A DNA stretch of 64,000 nt from Saccharopolyspora endophytica (GCF_018070075.1 NZ_JAGPXE010000001.1:310001-374000); one strand, 5' to 3'; positions 10,951 to 19,424 are shown, numbered from the stretch's first letter. Notes: generated by a model from the sequence alone, not told the origin. Program-made: numbers and translations.

Positions 10951-11139
10951 TCAACGTCGACCGTAGTCGTAGTCGTCGTACCCGTCGTCGTGCGAGTCAT
11001 CGCGGTCTTCGCTGGACCACTCGCCGGACTCCGAGGTCGACAGCTCTCGCTGCAACGCCTCTATGTCCATGGACGGGGAACTGTACTTAAGCTCGCGGGC
11101 CACCTTCGTCTGCTTGGCCTTAGCCCGGCCGCGCCCCAT
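10951..11139 (-). CDS. DUF3073 family protein
   Basis: A 62-residue protein with the highly conserved N-terminus MGRGRAKAKQTKVARELKYSS of the DUF3073 family, followed by DIEALQREL and an acidic, tyrosine-rich tail (DDSHDDGYDDYDYGRR). The family is limited to actinobacteria and is found beside purM, as Rv0810c is in mycobacteria. The basic head and acidic tail suggest nucleic-acid or ribosome contact, but the function is unknown. The ATG at 11139 follows GAGGGGG. Longer in-frame extensions upstream are not conserved. Confidence 0.88.
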   Translation of the reverse strand: MGRGRAKAKQTKVARELKYSSPSMDIEALQRELSTSESGEWSSEDRDDSHDDGYDDYDYGRR

Positions 11140-11376
11140 GGCTCGACCCCCTCGCACAGGGTGTGCGGGGCGGACAGGGGAAAGCCGGCCCCGCATGATC
11201 TCGACAACTTTTCCTGTAACTACCGTACCGTGTCGAGGCGGTTCAACGCGACGTGGTGCCAGGAGTTGGCCGCCGTGTCTTGGGTGACGTCGCCCTCGCC
11301 CGATTCGATCAACGGATCGGCGCGGCTCGCGGAGGGCCGTGAGTCGCGCGAACCGGCTCGTCGGGGGCATGACACC

Positions 11377-12264
11377 ATGCTCGCTGTGCCAGAGCCGTTC
11401 GTCGCCTATCTGAGGGTTTACGAGCCCCTGTCGTCGTTCGAATCACCGCTGCGCGAGGAAGTCGACGCCGCGGTGGAGCGCGGGTCCGTGGATCCGTTCG
11501 ACGCGGGGCTGTGGGAGCAGCACCTGTGGCTGCGCAGCCAGCTCGCCGCGCCTCCTAGGTTGCTGCCGGGCGAGAACGCCGACGGCGAGGTCCAAGGCGT
11601 CGGCGGTGTCCTCGTGCTGGACCCCGAGGACGTGCCCACCGCTCCGGCCGCCACGGTCGGCCCGGGACCGCTGGTGTGCCCGCTGGACGTGCACGGGCGC
11701 GCTGCGGCGGCCCTGGTGGGGTTCCTGGGCGACGCGGAGATCCCGTTGCGGACGGCGGCTCTGCCGGAGTCGGTGGACAAGGCCCGCACCCGCGCCGGCG
11801 CGGTGGTCAGCGAGCTCTCCGGCGGCGCCGTGCACGTGCTGTCGTCGACCTGGACCGTTCCGCTGCCGTGGTTCGTCGTGGTGGATCCGACCGAGCGCTG
11901 CGTGTTCAGCGAACCTGATCGCCGCCGCGTCTGCTGGCGGGTCGCGATGGCCGACGCCCGCCGCCGGGTGGCTCGCGCGCACTCGGTGTCGAAGCAGTCG
12001 ATCGGCGACGACGGTCCGACCCGGATCCTCAAGGAGACCGGGCGCTGGCTGGAGCGCTTCCACCCGCACAGCGCCGTCGAGCTCGACTACGGCGGCCTCG
12101 TCCAGCTGATGAGCCAGTCGGACCTCGACGCCGACACCTCGGCCGAGGACGTCCACGCCATCGTCGACGCCATGGAGGCCGACGACGCGGAAGAGGTCGC
12201 CACCCGCTACGAGCAGCTCCGGGACTTCTGGTCCGAGTTCGCCGCCCGCGAACACCACAACTGA
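11377..12264 (+). CDS. Conserved actinobacterial protein of unknown function
   Basis: A 295-residue soluble protein starting MLAVPEPFVAYLRVYEPLSSF. I recognise it as an uncharacterised actinomycete family found near purM, but no enzymatic motif is evident. Visible segments include LVCPLDVHGRAAAALVGFLG, SWTVPLPWFVVVDPTER and a basic stretch WRVAMADARRRVARAH. The C-terminus is acidic and helical (DAMEADDAEEVATRYEQL). The ATG at 11377 follows TCGGGGGC; much longer upstream readings have no start signal. It is divergent from DUF3073 and convergent with the methyltransferase, with a hairpin between. Confidence 0.75.
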   Translation: MLAVPEPFVAYLRVYEPLSSFESPLREEVDAAVERGSVDPFDAGLWEQHLWLRSQLAAPPRLLPGENADGEVQGVGGVLVLDPEDVPTAPAATVGPGPLVCPLDVHGRAAAALVGFLGDAEIPLRTAALPESVDKARTRAGAVVSELSGGAVHVLSSTWTVPLPWFVVVDPTERCVFSEPDRRRVCWRVAMADARRRVARAHSVSKQSIGDDGPTRILKETGRWLERFHPHSAVELDYGGLVQLMSQSDLDADTSAEDVHAIVDAMEADDAEEVATRYEQLRDFWSEFAAREHHN

Positions 12265-12311
12265 TCCCCGCTCGACCAGTGCTCCCGAGGTCACCCCGCG
12301 CGCGTGCTCGT

Positions 12312-12357
12312 CCCGATTTCAGTGGAGATCCGGGTTCGGACTTCCACTGAAATCGGG
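12312..12357. terminator. Bidirectional terminator hairpin
   Basis: A perfect 15-bp inverted repeat (CCCGATTTCAGTGGA / TCCACTGAAATCGGG) with a 16-base loop lies between two convergent genes. It is less GC-rich than most hairpins here. Confidence 0.75.
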
Positions 12358-12380
12358 TACGCGCGGCGGGGGCGACGGGG

Positions 12381-13193
12381 TCAGGGGTGGCAGCGGATCT
12401 CGCCGTTGAGGACGGCGAACCAGCCGGTCTCGGCGTCACGCCAGGCGTGCCAGGCCTGGGCCAGGGATTCCAGTTCTTCTCGGGTGGTCAGCCCGCGGGT
12501 GATGGCCTGGTCGGCGAAGGAGGACTGGCGGATGCGGTCCGCCCAGAGGTCGCCCCACCAGGCGCGTTCCTCGGGCGTGGCGAAGCACCAGGCCGAGGCG
12601 GTGCACTCGACATCGCTGAAACCCGCCTGCAGGGCCCAGGTCTTGAGGAACTTGCCGCCGTCGGGGTAGGCGTCGTTGCTGCGGGCGACCGCGCGGTAGA
12701 GCTCCAGCCAGCGGTCCATCCCCGGCTGATCGGGCGACCAGCGCATGCCGCCGTAGTCGGCGTCGCGGGCGGCGACGACCCCGCCGGGCTTGCACACGCG
12801 ACGCATCTCGCGGAGCGCGGCCACCGGGTCGGTGAGGTGCTGCAGGACCTGGTGGGCGTGGACGACGTCGAAGGTGTCGTCGGCGTGGGGCAGGCGGTAG
12901 ACGTCGGCGACCTCGAACCGGGCGTTGTCCACTCCGCGCTCGGCCGCGGCGGCGCGCGAGATCGCCAGCGGTGCTTCGACGTTGTCGATGCCGAGCACCT
13001 CGCCCGGCGCGACCCGTTCGGCGAAGTCGAGGGTGATCGTTCCCGGACCGCATCCGACGTCGAGCACCTGGGCGCCGGGCCGGAGGTCGCCGAGCAGGTA
13101 GGCGGCCGAGTTCTCAGCCGTCCGCCACCGGTGCGACCGCAGCACGCTCTCGTGGTGCCCGTGCGTGTAGGTGTCCTGCCCGCTCATGCTCAC
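12381..13193 (-). CDS. Class I SAM-dependent methyltransferase
   Basis: A 270-residue protein with the UbiE/Methyltransf_11 pattern: motif I VLDVGCGPGTITLDFA, an acidic residue after LGIDNVEAPL, FDVVHAHQVLQHLTDP and ALREMRRVCKPGGVVAARDADYGGM. The C-terminal half (WLELYRAVARSNDAYPDGG, FSDVECTASAWCFATPEER) is typical of actinobacterial homologs. The substrate is unknown. GTG at 13193 and ATG at 13187 are both possible starts and neither has a clear ribosome binding site. It stands alone between convergent and divergent neighbours. Confidence 0.88.
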   Translation of the reverse strand: MSMSGQDTYTHGHHESVLRSHRWRTAENSAAYLLGDLRPGAQVLDVGCGPGTITLDFAERVAPGEVLGIDNVEAPLAISRAAAAERGVDNARFEVADVYRLPHADDTFDVVHAHQVLQHLTDPVAALREMRRVCKPGGVVAARDADYGGMRWSPDQPGMDRWLELYRAVARSNDAYPDGGKFLKTWALQAGFSDVECTASAWCFATPEERAWWGDLWADRIRQSSFADQAITRGLTTREELESLAQAWHAWRDAETGWFAVLNGEIRCHP

Positions 13194-13345
13194 CGTCCCG
13201 ACATGTGGGATGTATGTTCCGATATATGAGCATATCGCGTGTGCGGTGCAGGTGAGAAGCGTTCAAGGTCGACAAGATGCGCACGCCGCTGAAGATCAAG
13301 GCCCGGAACTCCGCGAAGTCCCGGGACCTGATCCTCAGCGGGTGG

Positions 13346-14263
13346 TCAGTCCAGGGAGTGGGGGATGAGGCGGACCGAGCCGACGGGGTGGCCCCCGCCG
13401 TGGACCGGCTCCTCGGCGAGGTCGTCCAGGCCCGTGATGCCCAGGGACGACAGGATGCCGACCGCGATCGGCAGCCGGGCGCGGTCACCGCCGTCGGCGA
13501 TCTTGATCGCCGCGGCGCGGCCGTCCGGCAGGGCGAAGGCGAAGACGCCTTCCGCGCCGATCTTGCTGATCAGCCCCGGGACAGCGCTCATCAGCCGGAC
13601 GTCCTCGCGGCCGGTGCCCGAGACCAGCCACGGGTGCTCGTGCATCGCCTGCCCGACAGGGGTGTTGACCAGCCGCTGGAACACCCGGGCCAGCCCGGTC
13701 AGCGAGATCGCGAACAGCGGGGCACCGCAGCCGTCGACCGCGGTGTTGGCCAGCGGCTCGCCGGCCAGGTCCACGACGGTGTCGGCGATCGCGACCTGCA
13801 GCGGGTGCTTCGGGTCCAGGTAGTCGGCGGTGGACCAGCCGTTGATCACGCAGGTGGCGAGCATCGCGGCGTGTTTGCCGGAGCAGTTCATGGTGATCCG
13901 CCGCTCCTCCGAGACTCCTCGGCGCGCGGCCTGGCCCAGCGGCAGGTCCGGCGGGCAGCGCAGGTCGTCCTCGGTGAGCGAGAACCGCTCCAGCATCTCG
14001 GAGACGCCGGCGACGTGGTCCTGCTCGCCGCTGTGCGAAGCGGCGGCGAGCGCCAGGTCGGCGGAGGGGAGTTCGAGCCCGCAGCGCAGCATCCCGGCCG
14101 CCTGCGCGGGCTTGAGCGACGAGCGCGGGTACATCGGAGCGGTCGCATCACCCCGCGTCATCAGGGGCGCACCGTCCGGGTCGATCACCACCGCCGAAGC
14201 GTGGTGCACACCTTCCCGAAGTCCACTTCGGACGATCTCGACGAGTGGAACAGGTGGGATCAA
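13346..14263 (-). CDS. L-asparaginase II family protein
   Basis: A 305-residue cytosolic protein of the asparaginase II (pfam06089) family, which hydrolyses asparagine to aspartate and ammonia. Family signatures are YPRSSLKPAQAAGML, ASHSGEQDH, ITMNCSGKHAAMLATC, VDGCGAPLFAISLTGLA and GTGREDVRLM. It starts with TTG at 14263, overlapping the TGA of rsiG, so it is translationally coupled to the anti-sigma gene. From memory this pairing with rsiG recurs in streptomycetes. The physiological link between asparagine breakdown and developmental sigma control is unexplained. Confidence 0.88.
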   Translation of the reverse strand: MIPPVPLVEIVRSGLREGVHHASAVVIDPDGAPLMTRGDATAPMYPRSSLKPAQAAGMLRCGLELPSADLALAAASHSGEQDHVAGVSEMLERFSLTEDDLRCPPDLPLGQAARRGVSEERRITMNCSGKHAAMLATCVINGWSTADYLDPKHPLQVAIADTVVDLAGEPLANTAVDGCGAPLFAISLTGLARVFQRLVNTPVGQAMHEHPWLVSGTGREDVRLMSAVPGLISKIGAEGVFAFALPDGRAAAIKIADGGDRARLPIAVGILSSLGITGLDDLAEEPVHGGGHPVGSVRLIPHSLD

Positions 14264-14820
14264 CGCCGGTCTCGCTCCTCTGCCAGAAGGTCATCCACCG
14301 ACGCGGCGCCCTCCCGGTAGCGGCGGGCGATCTCTGCGTTGAGTCGATCCACGACCTGCTGAACCTCGCGGCGGCGCTGCGAGACCGAGTCCTCCTCGGC
14401 GGTGTAGGCGCTCAGCGCCCGGTCCAGTTTCTCATCGGACAGCGACATGACGTCGGAGAGGTCCACGTCCGAGACCAGCGCTTCCACGTGCCTGCGGTGC
14501 GCCTCGGCCCGCGAGGGCTCGGTGGTCTGGTAGCGGCCCGAACCGGTGGCCGGGCCGACGGCGTTGTCGGACAGGATGTTCACCAGCTGCTCGACCACGG
14601 ACCGCGAACCGTCCTCGCGCCGGCGGCGCTGCTCGGCGCGCACGATGTCGATGCGCGCGTGCAGCACCCGGCGCAGGTAGGACAGGTCCGTCTCCTCCTG
14701 GGCGGCCTCGTCCCGCAACGCGCGCACATCACCCAGCACGTGTTGTTCGATGCCACTGGTGTAGTCCGGGGACAGGACCCTGTCGATACGGCGCCGTCCA
14801 CCCGGGCGGACTTCGATCAC
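14260..14820 (-). CDS. rsiG: Cyclic di-GMP-binding anti-sigma factor RsiG
   Basis: A 186-residue helical protein. Streptomyces RsiG holds the sigma factor WhiG inactive when loaded with cyclic di-GMP, through two copies of E(X)3S(X)2R(X)3Q(X)3D on a helical hairpin. Here copy 2 is perfect: E143, S147, R150, Q154, D158. Copy 1 is E43, S47, R50, H54, D58, with His replacing Gln. The start RPGGRRRIDRVL also matches my memory of the family. I chose the GTG at 14820 because GGAGG lies eight bases upstream; a TTG at 14856 has none. The stop overlaps the asparaginase start. No whiG gene is in the window. Confidence 0.85.
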   Translation of the reverse strand: MIEVRPGGRRRIDRVLSPDYTSGIEQHVLGDVRALRDEAAQEETDLSYLRRVLHARIDIVRAEQRRRREDGSRSVVEQLVNILSDNAVGPATGSGRYQTTEPSRAEAHRRHVEALVSDVDLSDVMSLSDEKLDRALSAYTAEEDSVSQRRREVQQVVDRLNAEIARRYREGAASVDDLLAEERDRR

Positions 14821-15032
14821 GTGGCCATCCTCCGGCAATTCGGTCGAGCTCGCCAACAGTTCGGGTGATGTCGTTACGACAACAGTGTGACGCCGAGCGT
14901 TCGATCAGCGTTCCTCGGTGTTCGAAACGACCCCTGATCGGGCGACCGGCATGCCTCAAGGCATACCCGCCCTGTCAAACACCGACGTCACTTGGCGCGC
15001 AGAACTTGAGGACCGTTACCGAAACTAACCGC

Positions 15033-16175
15033 TCACCGGCCGCGGAGCCGGTCGGCGGCCACCCGGCCGGGCGGCTCACCGCTGTCCGGCGGCACCGAGT
15101 CGGGGTCGACCGCCGCGGCCACCGCGCGGTCCTCCTCCGGATCACCGGCCATCAGCTCACCGTCCACCGGAGCGGTGCGCTTGAGCAGCGCCAGCGCCAC
15201 CGGCCCGAGCTCGTGGTGCTGCACGACGCTGCCCACCCGGCCGACCTTGCGGTCGCCGTGGAACACCGGGTCGCCGATCTCCGGCGAGACCTCCACCGAA
15301 CCGTCCAGGTGCAGCAGCACCATCCGGCGCGGGGGCTTGCCGACGTTGTGGACCTTCGCGACCGTCTCCTGGCCGCGGTAGCAGCCCTTGGCCACGTGCG
15401 CGGCGAGGTGGATCCAGCCCAGCTCGTGCGGGATCGCGCGCTCGTCGGTGTCCATCCCGACCCGGGGCCGCAGCGCCTCCACGCGCAGCGCCTCGAACGC
15501 CATCGTGCCCGACGGCCGGATGCCCGCGTCGGTGAGCTTCAGCCACCAGTCCACCAGCGATTCGCGCGGAACCAGCAGGTCGTAGGTCTGCAGCGAGCGG
15601 AACGGCACGTTGCGCACGAACCCGCCGCCCGGCAGTCCGCGCACCTCGTAGGCGTCGGAGGGGACCTCGGTGAACCCGGCGAGGATGCCGCCGGCGTCCG
15701 GGCCCATCGCGGTCAGCACCGCGAACTCCGAGGTGGCGTCGCGCGGCTCGACCTTCGACCAGAACCGCATCGCTTCCAGGTAGTCCGGCAGCGACTGCCT
15801 GCCGTTCACGCCGATCGTCGGCAGCGCGCTGGTGACCTCCGAGGGCGCGTCGGTGTCCAGGTACACCACGCCCTCGTGGTGGGCGACCAGCACGTGGCTG
15901 TCCACGCGGCCGTGGGTGTCGAGCACGAGCGCTTCGGTGCCCTGCCCCTCGGGCAGTTCGGTGAGGTGCTGCGAAAGCACCAGGTGCAACCAGCTCAGCC
16001 GCTCCTCGCCCGGGACCGCGATGACCTCGCGGTGCGAGCGGTCCACCAGGACGGCCGAACGCGCCGCCGAGCGCTGCTCGGCGAACGGGTCGCCGAAGTG
16101 CCAGGGAACGCCGCGGTCCACCGAGTCCTCCGGCGCGGGCACCGCGCCCGGCAGATCCAGCGTGGGTGAACTCAT
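15033..16175 (-). CDS. ygfZ: Folate-binding protein YgfZ
   Basis: A 380-residue member of the YgfZ/GcvT-like family, tetrahydrofolate-dependent proteins that help assemble or repair Fe-S clusters. The diagnostic motif is AKGCYRGQETVAKVHN, with the conserved cysteine of K-G-C-Y-x-G-Q-E. The N-terminal part (VLVDRSHREVIAVPGEERLSWL) and FEALRVEALRPRVGMD are also family features. The ATG at 16175 follows AAGGAGC. It is 37 bp downstream of the Fur-family gene on the same strand and may share its transcript. It corresponds to Rv0811c in the mycobacterial order. Confidence 0.92.
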   Translation of the reverse strand: MSSPTLDLPGAVPAPEDSVDRGVPWHFGDPFAEQRSAARSAVLVDRSHREVIAVPGEERLSWLHLVLSQHLTELPEGQGTEALVLDTHGRVDSHVLVAHHEGVVYLDTDAPSEVTSALPTIGVNGRQSLPDYLEAMRFWSKVEPRDATSEFAVLTAMGPDAGGILAGFTEVPSDAYEVRGLPGGGFVRNVPFRSLQTYDLLVPRESLVDWWLKLTDAGIRPSGTMAFEALRVEALRPRVGMDTDERAIPHELGWIHLAAHVAKGCYRGQETVAKVHNVGKPPRRMVLLHLDGSVEVSPEIGDPVFHGDRKVGRVGSVVQHHELGPVALALLKRTAPVDGELMAGDPEEDRAVAAAVDPDSVPPDSGEPPGRVAADRLRGR

Positions 16176-16212
16176 TCAACGCTCCTTGAGTCGTGCTCGT
16201 GCGACACCGGGT

Positions 16213-16641
16213 TCAGCCGATGTCGGCGGCCTGGCATTCCCGGCAGGTGCCGGACAGCGCCAGGTGCGTCGCGTCGAGGGCGAAGCCGTGCTCGGCGCGC
16301 AGCTTGTCGGCCAGCTCGTCCATCGTCTCGATGGCCACCTCGTCGATCCGGCCGCAGCGGTGGCACGCGAGGTGGACGTGCTCGTGCTCCTCGGCGGAGT
16401 AGGTCGGCGCACCGTGGCCGAGGTGGGTGTGCCGCACCAGCCCGAGCTGTTCGAGCAGGTCGAGCGCCCGGTAGATGGTGGTGATGTTGATCGTCGGAGC
16501 GATCTCCTGCACCTTCTTGCAGGCCTGCTCCGGCGTGGCGTGGCCCAGCTCGCGCACGGCGTCGAGCACAAGCTGGCGCTGCGGCGTCATGCGCATGCCC
16601 CGTTGGTGCAGAGTGCTGCGCAGCGATCCCTGGTCGCTCAA
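16213..16641 (-). CDS. nur: Fur-family metalloregulator, probably nickel-responsive Nur
   Basis: A 142-residue Fur-family repressor with a winged helix (MRMTPQRQLVLDAV, NITTIYRALDLLEQLGLV) and a metal-binding dimerisation half. Two CxxC pairs (CHRC at 93-96 and CREC near the end) give the structural zinc site. By my recall of Streptomyces Nur, its nickel ligands fall at H34, H86, H88 and H90 here, with H73, H76 and the late ATHLAL histidine for the second site; all are present. Neighbouring ygfZ is also next to nur in Streptomyces coelicolor. The start is a TTG at 16641 after GGGAG. Zur or Fur specificity cannot be excluded. Confidence 0.78.
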   Translation of the reverse strand: MSDQGSLRSTLHQRGMRMTPQRQLVLDAVRELGHATPEQACKKVQEIAPTINITTIYRALDLLEQLGLVRHTHLGHGAPTYSAEEHEHVHLACHRCGRIDEVAIETMDELADKLRAEHGFALDATHLALSGTCRECQAADIG

Positions 16642-16737
16642 TGCCCGCTCCCGTGCTCGACGCGCTCGGATGGGGAAACCCACCTCGATCGTAACCTCCG
16701 GGCCGACTCCCGGATCTGGACGCTCTACCCTTCCGGC

Positions 16738-17586
16738 ATGCGCGTACTGGCACTTTTGGACGGGACCCTCGCCGATCCCGAAGCTCCGCTGTTCCGGGCC
16801 GATGACCTCGGTGTGATGCGAGGTGACGGCTGCTTCGAGACGATCCTGGTCGTCGACCGGAAGCCGCGCGAGCTCGGGCCGCACCTCGACCGCATGGAGA
16901 GGTCCGCGCGGCTGCTGCAGATGCCGCTTCCCGAGCGCGCGGCCTGGGAGCGCGCCGGGCAGGCCGTCATCGACGCCTGGCCGTGGGATTCCGAGCCGGA
17001 GATGGGCCTGAAGCTCGTCTGCACCCGGGGCATCGACGGCGGGGACGGCACGCCGCACGGGTTCGCGATGGGCATGGACGTCGGTCCCGACACCAAGCGC
17101 AAGCGCGACAGCGGGGTCGAGGTCGTGACCCTGGACCGCGGCTACGCGCCGGACCTCATGGACAGGGCCCCGTGGCTGCTGCTGTCGGCCAAGACGCTGT
17201 CGTACGCGGTGAACATGGCCGCGCTCCGCGAGGCCGAGGCGCGCGGTGCCGACGACGTCATCTTCACCGCCAGCGAGGGCACCGTGCTGGAGGGCCCGAC
17301 CTCGACGGTCGTGCTGGCCCAGGGCCGCAAGCTGCTGACCACGCCACCCGCCTCGGGCGTCCTCGCGGGCACCACCCAGGGCGCGCTGTTCCGCGCGGCC
17401 GAGCAGGCGGGCTGGGAGACCGAGGTGGTGGACTTCCCCACCTCGGCGCTCTTCGATTCCGACGGCGTCTGGCTGGCCTCCAGCCTCCGCCGCCTGACCC
17501 AGGTCCGCGCCATCGACCGCACGTCCGTGAAGGCCGACGACGCGCTGCACAACGAGATCGTCAACCTCTACGAGTCGAACTACTGA
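16738..17586 (+). CDS. pabC: Aminodeoxychorismate lyase-like class IV aminotransferase
   Basis: A 282-residue PLP enzyme of fold type IV. Features include the start VLALLDGTLADPEAPLFRADD, GVMRGDGCFETILVVD, the catalytic lysine in LLLSAKTLSYAVNMAA, ADDVIFTASEGTVLEGPTSTV and a late glycine-threonine loop LAGTTQGALFRAAE. It corresponds to Rv0812, to my memory an aminodeoxychorismate lyase, which would form p-aminobenzoate for folate. A branched-chain or D-amino-acid aminotransferase role is the alternative. Its start at 16738 is divergent from nur with a 96-bp shared promoter region. Confidence 0.85.
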   Translation: MRVLALLDGTLADPEAPLFRADDLGVMRGDGCFETILVVDRKPRELGPHLDRMERSARLLQMPLPERAAWERAGQAVIDAWPWDSEPEMGLKLVCTRGIDGGDGTPHGFAMGMDVGPDTKRKRDSGVEVVTLDRGYAPDLMDRAPWLLLSAKTLSYAVNMAALREAEARGADDVIFTASEGTVLEGPTSTVVLAQGRKLLTTPPASGVLAGTTQGALFRAAEQAGWETEVVDFPTSALFDSDGVWLASSLRRLTQVRAIDRTSVKADDALHNEIVNLYESNY

Positions 17587-17599
17587 ACCTCGCTCGACC

Positions 17600-17775
17600 T
17601 GCTCAGCGGTGCGGGTGGCGGAACCTCAGACGTCTTCTGGTTCCGGGAGCCGAGACTGATGTATGACCACTACACGGCGCTTCGGCTGTCCTCGCCAGAA
17701 GACGTCTGAGAACCCGCGGCGGTGCGAGTTGCTCAGGTGGGGCACCGAGGAAGCGCCTTCGGCGCTTGCCTGACG
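17600..17775 (+). repeat. Dispersed structured intergenic element, copy 2
   Basis: This 176-bp copy fills the gap between two convergent genes. It runs TGCTCAGCGGTGCGGGTGG, a perfect 14-bp stem (CAGACGTCTTCTGG at 17627-17640 with CCAGAAGACGTCTG at 17695-17708) around a 54-base loop containing ATGTATGACCACTACAC, then AGAACCCGCGGCGGTGC, a second TGCTCAG, a hairpin AAGCGCCTTCGGCGCTT, and TTGCCTGACG. Compared with copy 1, about seven stem pairs differ while pairing is kept. It may also serve as a terminator for the convergent genes. Confidence 0.78.
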
Positions 17776-17779
17776 TCCG

Positions 17780-18421
17780 TCAGCCAGCGACTCGGTCGAG
17801 CTTGGCCGAGAGGCGCGGCTGGAGTTCGTGCTCCGAGGTGGCTCGCTCCTCGACGTAGGCGAGGGCTCCGTCGACGACGCCGTAGAGGCGGCTGGCGGCG
17901 GTGACGTCCTCGCCCGTGGGGGTGCGCAGCACCGCGTCGGTGCCGAACTCCCAGGTCGTGGTGTTGCGCGGCTGCCCGATGAACAGCTCCGAGACGCCCG
18001 TCGAGTGCATCAGCATGAGCTCGATGGTGTCGTCGGGCTGCGGGCGCAGGAAGCCGGTCTCGCGGAACGCGGGCGCCACGACGTTGCCGCCCTCGCCGTC
18101 CAGCCGCCACGCGCGGCTGGAGTACATGAGGAACGGGCGACCGTCGTGCGAGATCGTCACCTGCTGGATGAACCGGAAGGTCTCCTCCAGCGACGGGTGC
18201 GAAGCCTCGCCCTCGCCGCGCCACACGCCGACCAGCGGCAGCAGCGACAGGCAGGCGTCATCGAGCGAGGGGCCCAGCCGCAGGTTCGCGGTGTCGCCCT
18301 CGCCCGGGAGGTCGTCGAACTCCGGGAGGTTGAGTTCCCGGGTGATCTTGGCTCGTTCCGCCGCCGCGGCAACTGCGGCATCGCCGCTGCCCGGCTGCGG
18401 TTCGTTCGGCGTTGCAGTCAT
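17780..18421 (-). CDS. Nitrobindin family haem-binding protein (Rv0813c-like)
   Basis: A 213-residue protein whose last 160 residues form a FABP-like beta barrel. The signature GVWRGEGEA (G-x-W-x-G-x-G) is followed by FRETGFLRPQPDDTIELMLMHSTGVSELFIGQ, typical of nitrobindins such as Rv0813c, which bind ferric haem and react with nitric oxide or peroxynitrite. The first 45 residues are a charged extension (AAAAERAKITRELNLPEF). The start is ATG 18421. The gene ends against the dispersed element. It sits next to a very small membrane protein gene on the same strand. Confidence 0.85.
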   Translation of the reverse strand: MTATPNEPQPGSGDAAVAAAAERAKITRELNLPEFDDLPGEGDTANLRLGPSLDDACLSLLPLVGVWRGEGEASHPSLEETFRFIQQVTISHDGRPFLMYSSRAWRLDGEGGNVVAPAFRETGFLRPQPDDTIELMLMHSTGVSELFIGQPRNTTTWEFGTDAVLRTPTGEDVTAASRLYGVVDGALAYVEERATSEHELQPRLSAKLDRVAG

Positions 18422-18448
18422 CGCATCGAGGCTACAACGAGGCCGTCA

Positions 18449-18559
18449 TCAGTCGTTGTACAGGCGGTACACGACGTAGAAGGCGAACCAGATGGTCGCG
18501 ACCGCAGCGAGTCCGACGAGCGTGACGAGGCCGTAGTGCAGAAAGTCGAGGAGTTCCAC
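18449..18559 (-). CDS. Small membrane protein (36 aa)
   Basis: A GTG-started 36-codon frame encodes one clear transmembrane helix (GLVTLVGLAAVATIWFAFYV) between an acidic start (MELLDFLHY) and a short positively charged end (YRLYND). It ends 27 bp upstream of the nitrobindin start on the same strand. No convincing ribosome binding site is visible and the frame is short, so support rests on composition and topology. No homolog is recognised. Confidence 0.45.
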   Translation of the reverse strand: MELLDFLHYGLVTLVGLAAVATIWFAFYVVYRLYND

Positions 18560-18678
18560 GGAGGAAGGATAACCACGGCGACGTCCCGGCGGAGTGTGGC
18601 GTGCGGCATGATCGGCGTGGTGAGCGGCGGGAACAGGCCGCTGAACACCAGGAACGTCAGAGCCGGGACGAGGATCAC

Positions 18679-19422
18679 ATGGACTTCGAGACGCTGCGCG
18701 AGCGCGCGCTGGCCTACCGCGAGGAGCTGCTGGCCCGCAAGGACAAGATCGCGCCGGCCGACTTCGGTTGGTACCCGTACGACACGATGGCCAACATCTT
18801 CCACCTGGACGCCCTGCTCAGCGGGCCGCAGCGGCAGGTGTTCGACAGCATCGCGGGCACCCGCATCGCCGACATCGGTGCCGCCGACGGCGATTTCGGG
18901 TTCTTCCTGGAGGACGAGCTGGGCTGCGAGGTCGACCTGATCGACAACGCGCCCACCAACTTCAACGGCCTGCGCGGCGCCCGGCGCTTGGTCGAGGAGC
19001 TGCCGTCGCGCGCGCAGGTGCACGAGATCGACCTGGACGCCCAGTTCCGGCTGCCCGCCGAGCGCTACGGCGCGGTGTTCTTCCTCGGCCTGCTCTACCA
19101 CCTGAAGAACCCGTTCCTGGTGCTGGAGCGCCTGGCCGAGCGCGCCGAGCTGTGCTTCGTCTCGACCCGCATCGCCCAGGTCACCCCGGACGGCACGCGC
19201 ATCGCCGACCAGCCCGTCGCCTACCTGCTGGACCCGGCCGAGGCCAACAACGACGCCACCAACTTCTGGATCTTCAGCGAGACCGGTCTCCGCCGGATCT
19301 TCGACCGGACGGGCTGGGACGTCGTCGACTTCACCACGGTCGGCTGCCAGGAGGACTCGGACCCCCGGACCCCGGACCGCGACGAGCGGGCCTTCGCGCT
19401 GCTGCGCTCCCGCAAGGTCTGA
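18679..19422 (+). CDS. CmoB-like SAM-dependent methyltransferase
   Basis: A 247-residue protein resembling the DUF1698/CmoB group that carboxymethylates tRNA wobble uridine. Visible are FGWYPYDTMANIFHLDALL, the SAM motif RIADIGAADGDFGFFLE, an acidic residue in CEVDLIDNAPTNFNGL, and VFFLGLLYHLKNPFLVLERL. The C-terminal FWIFSETGLRRIFDRTGWDVV also fits. CmoB needs carboxy-SAM from CmoA, and no cmoA is present here, so a different substrate is quite possible. The ATG at 18679 has GAGG upstream. It ends at a strong shared terminator. Confidence 0.82.
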   Translation: MDFETLRERALAYREELLARKDKIAPADFGWYPYDTMANIFHLDALLSGPQRQVFDSIAGTRIADIGAADGDFGFFLEDELGCEVDLIDNAPTNFNGLRGARRLVEELPSRAQVHEIDLDAQFRLPAERYGAVFFLGLLYHLKNPFLVLERLAERAELCFVSTRIAQVTPDGTRIADQPVAYLLDPAEANNDATNFWIFSETGLRRIFDRTGWDVVDFTTVGCQEDSDPRTPDRDERAFALLRSRKV

Positions 19423-19424
19423 GA

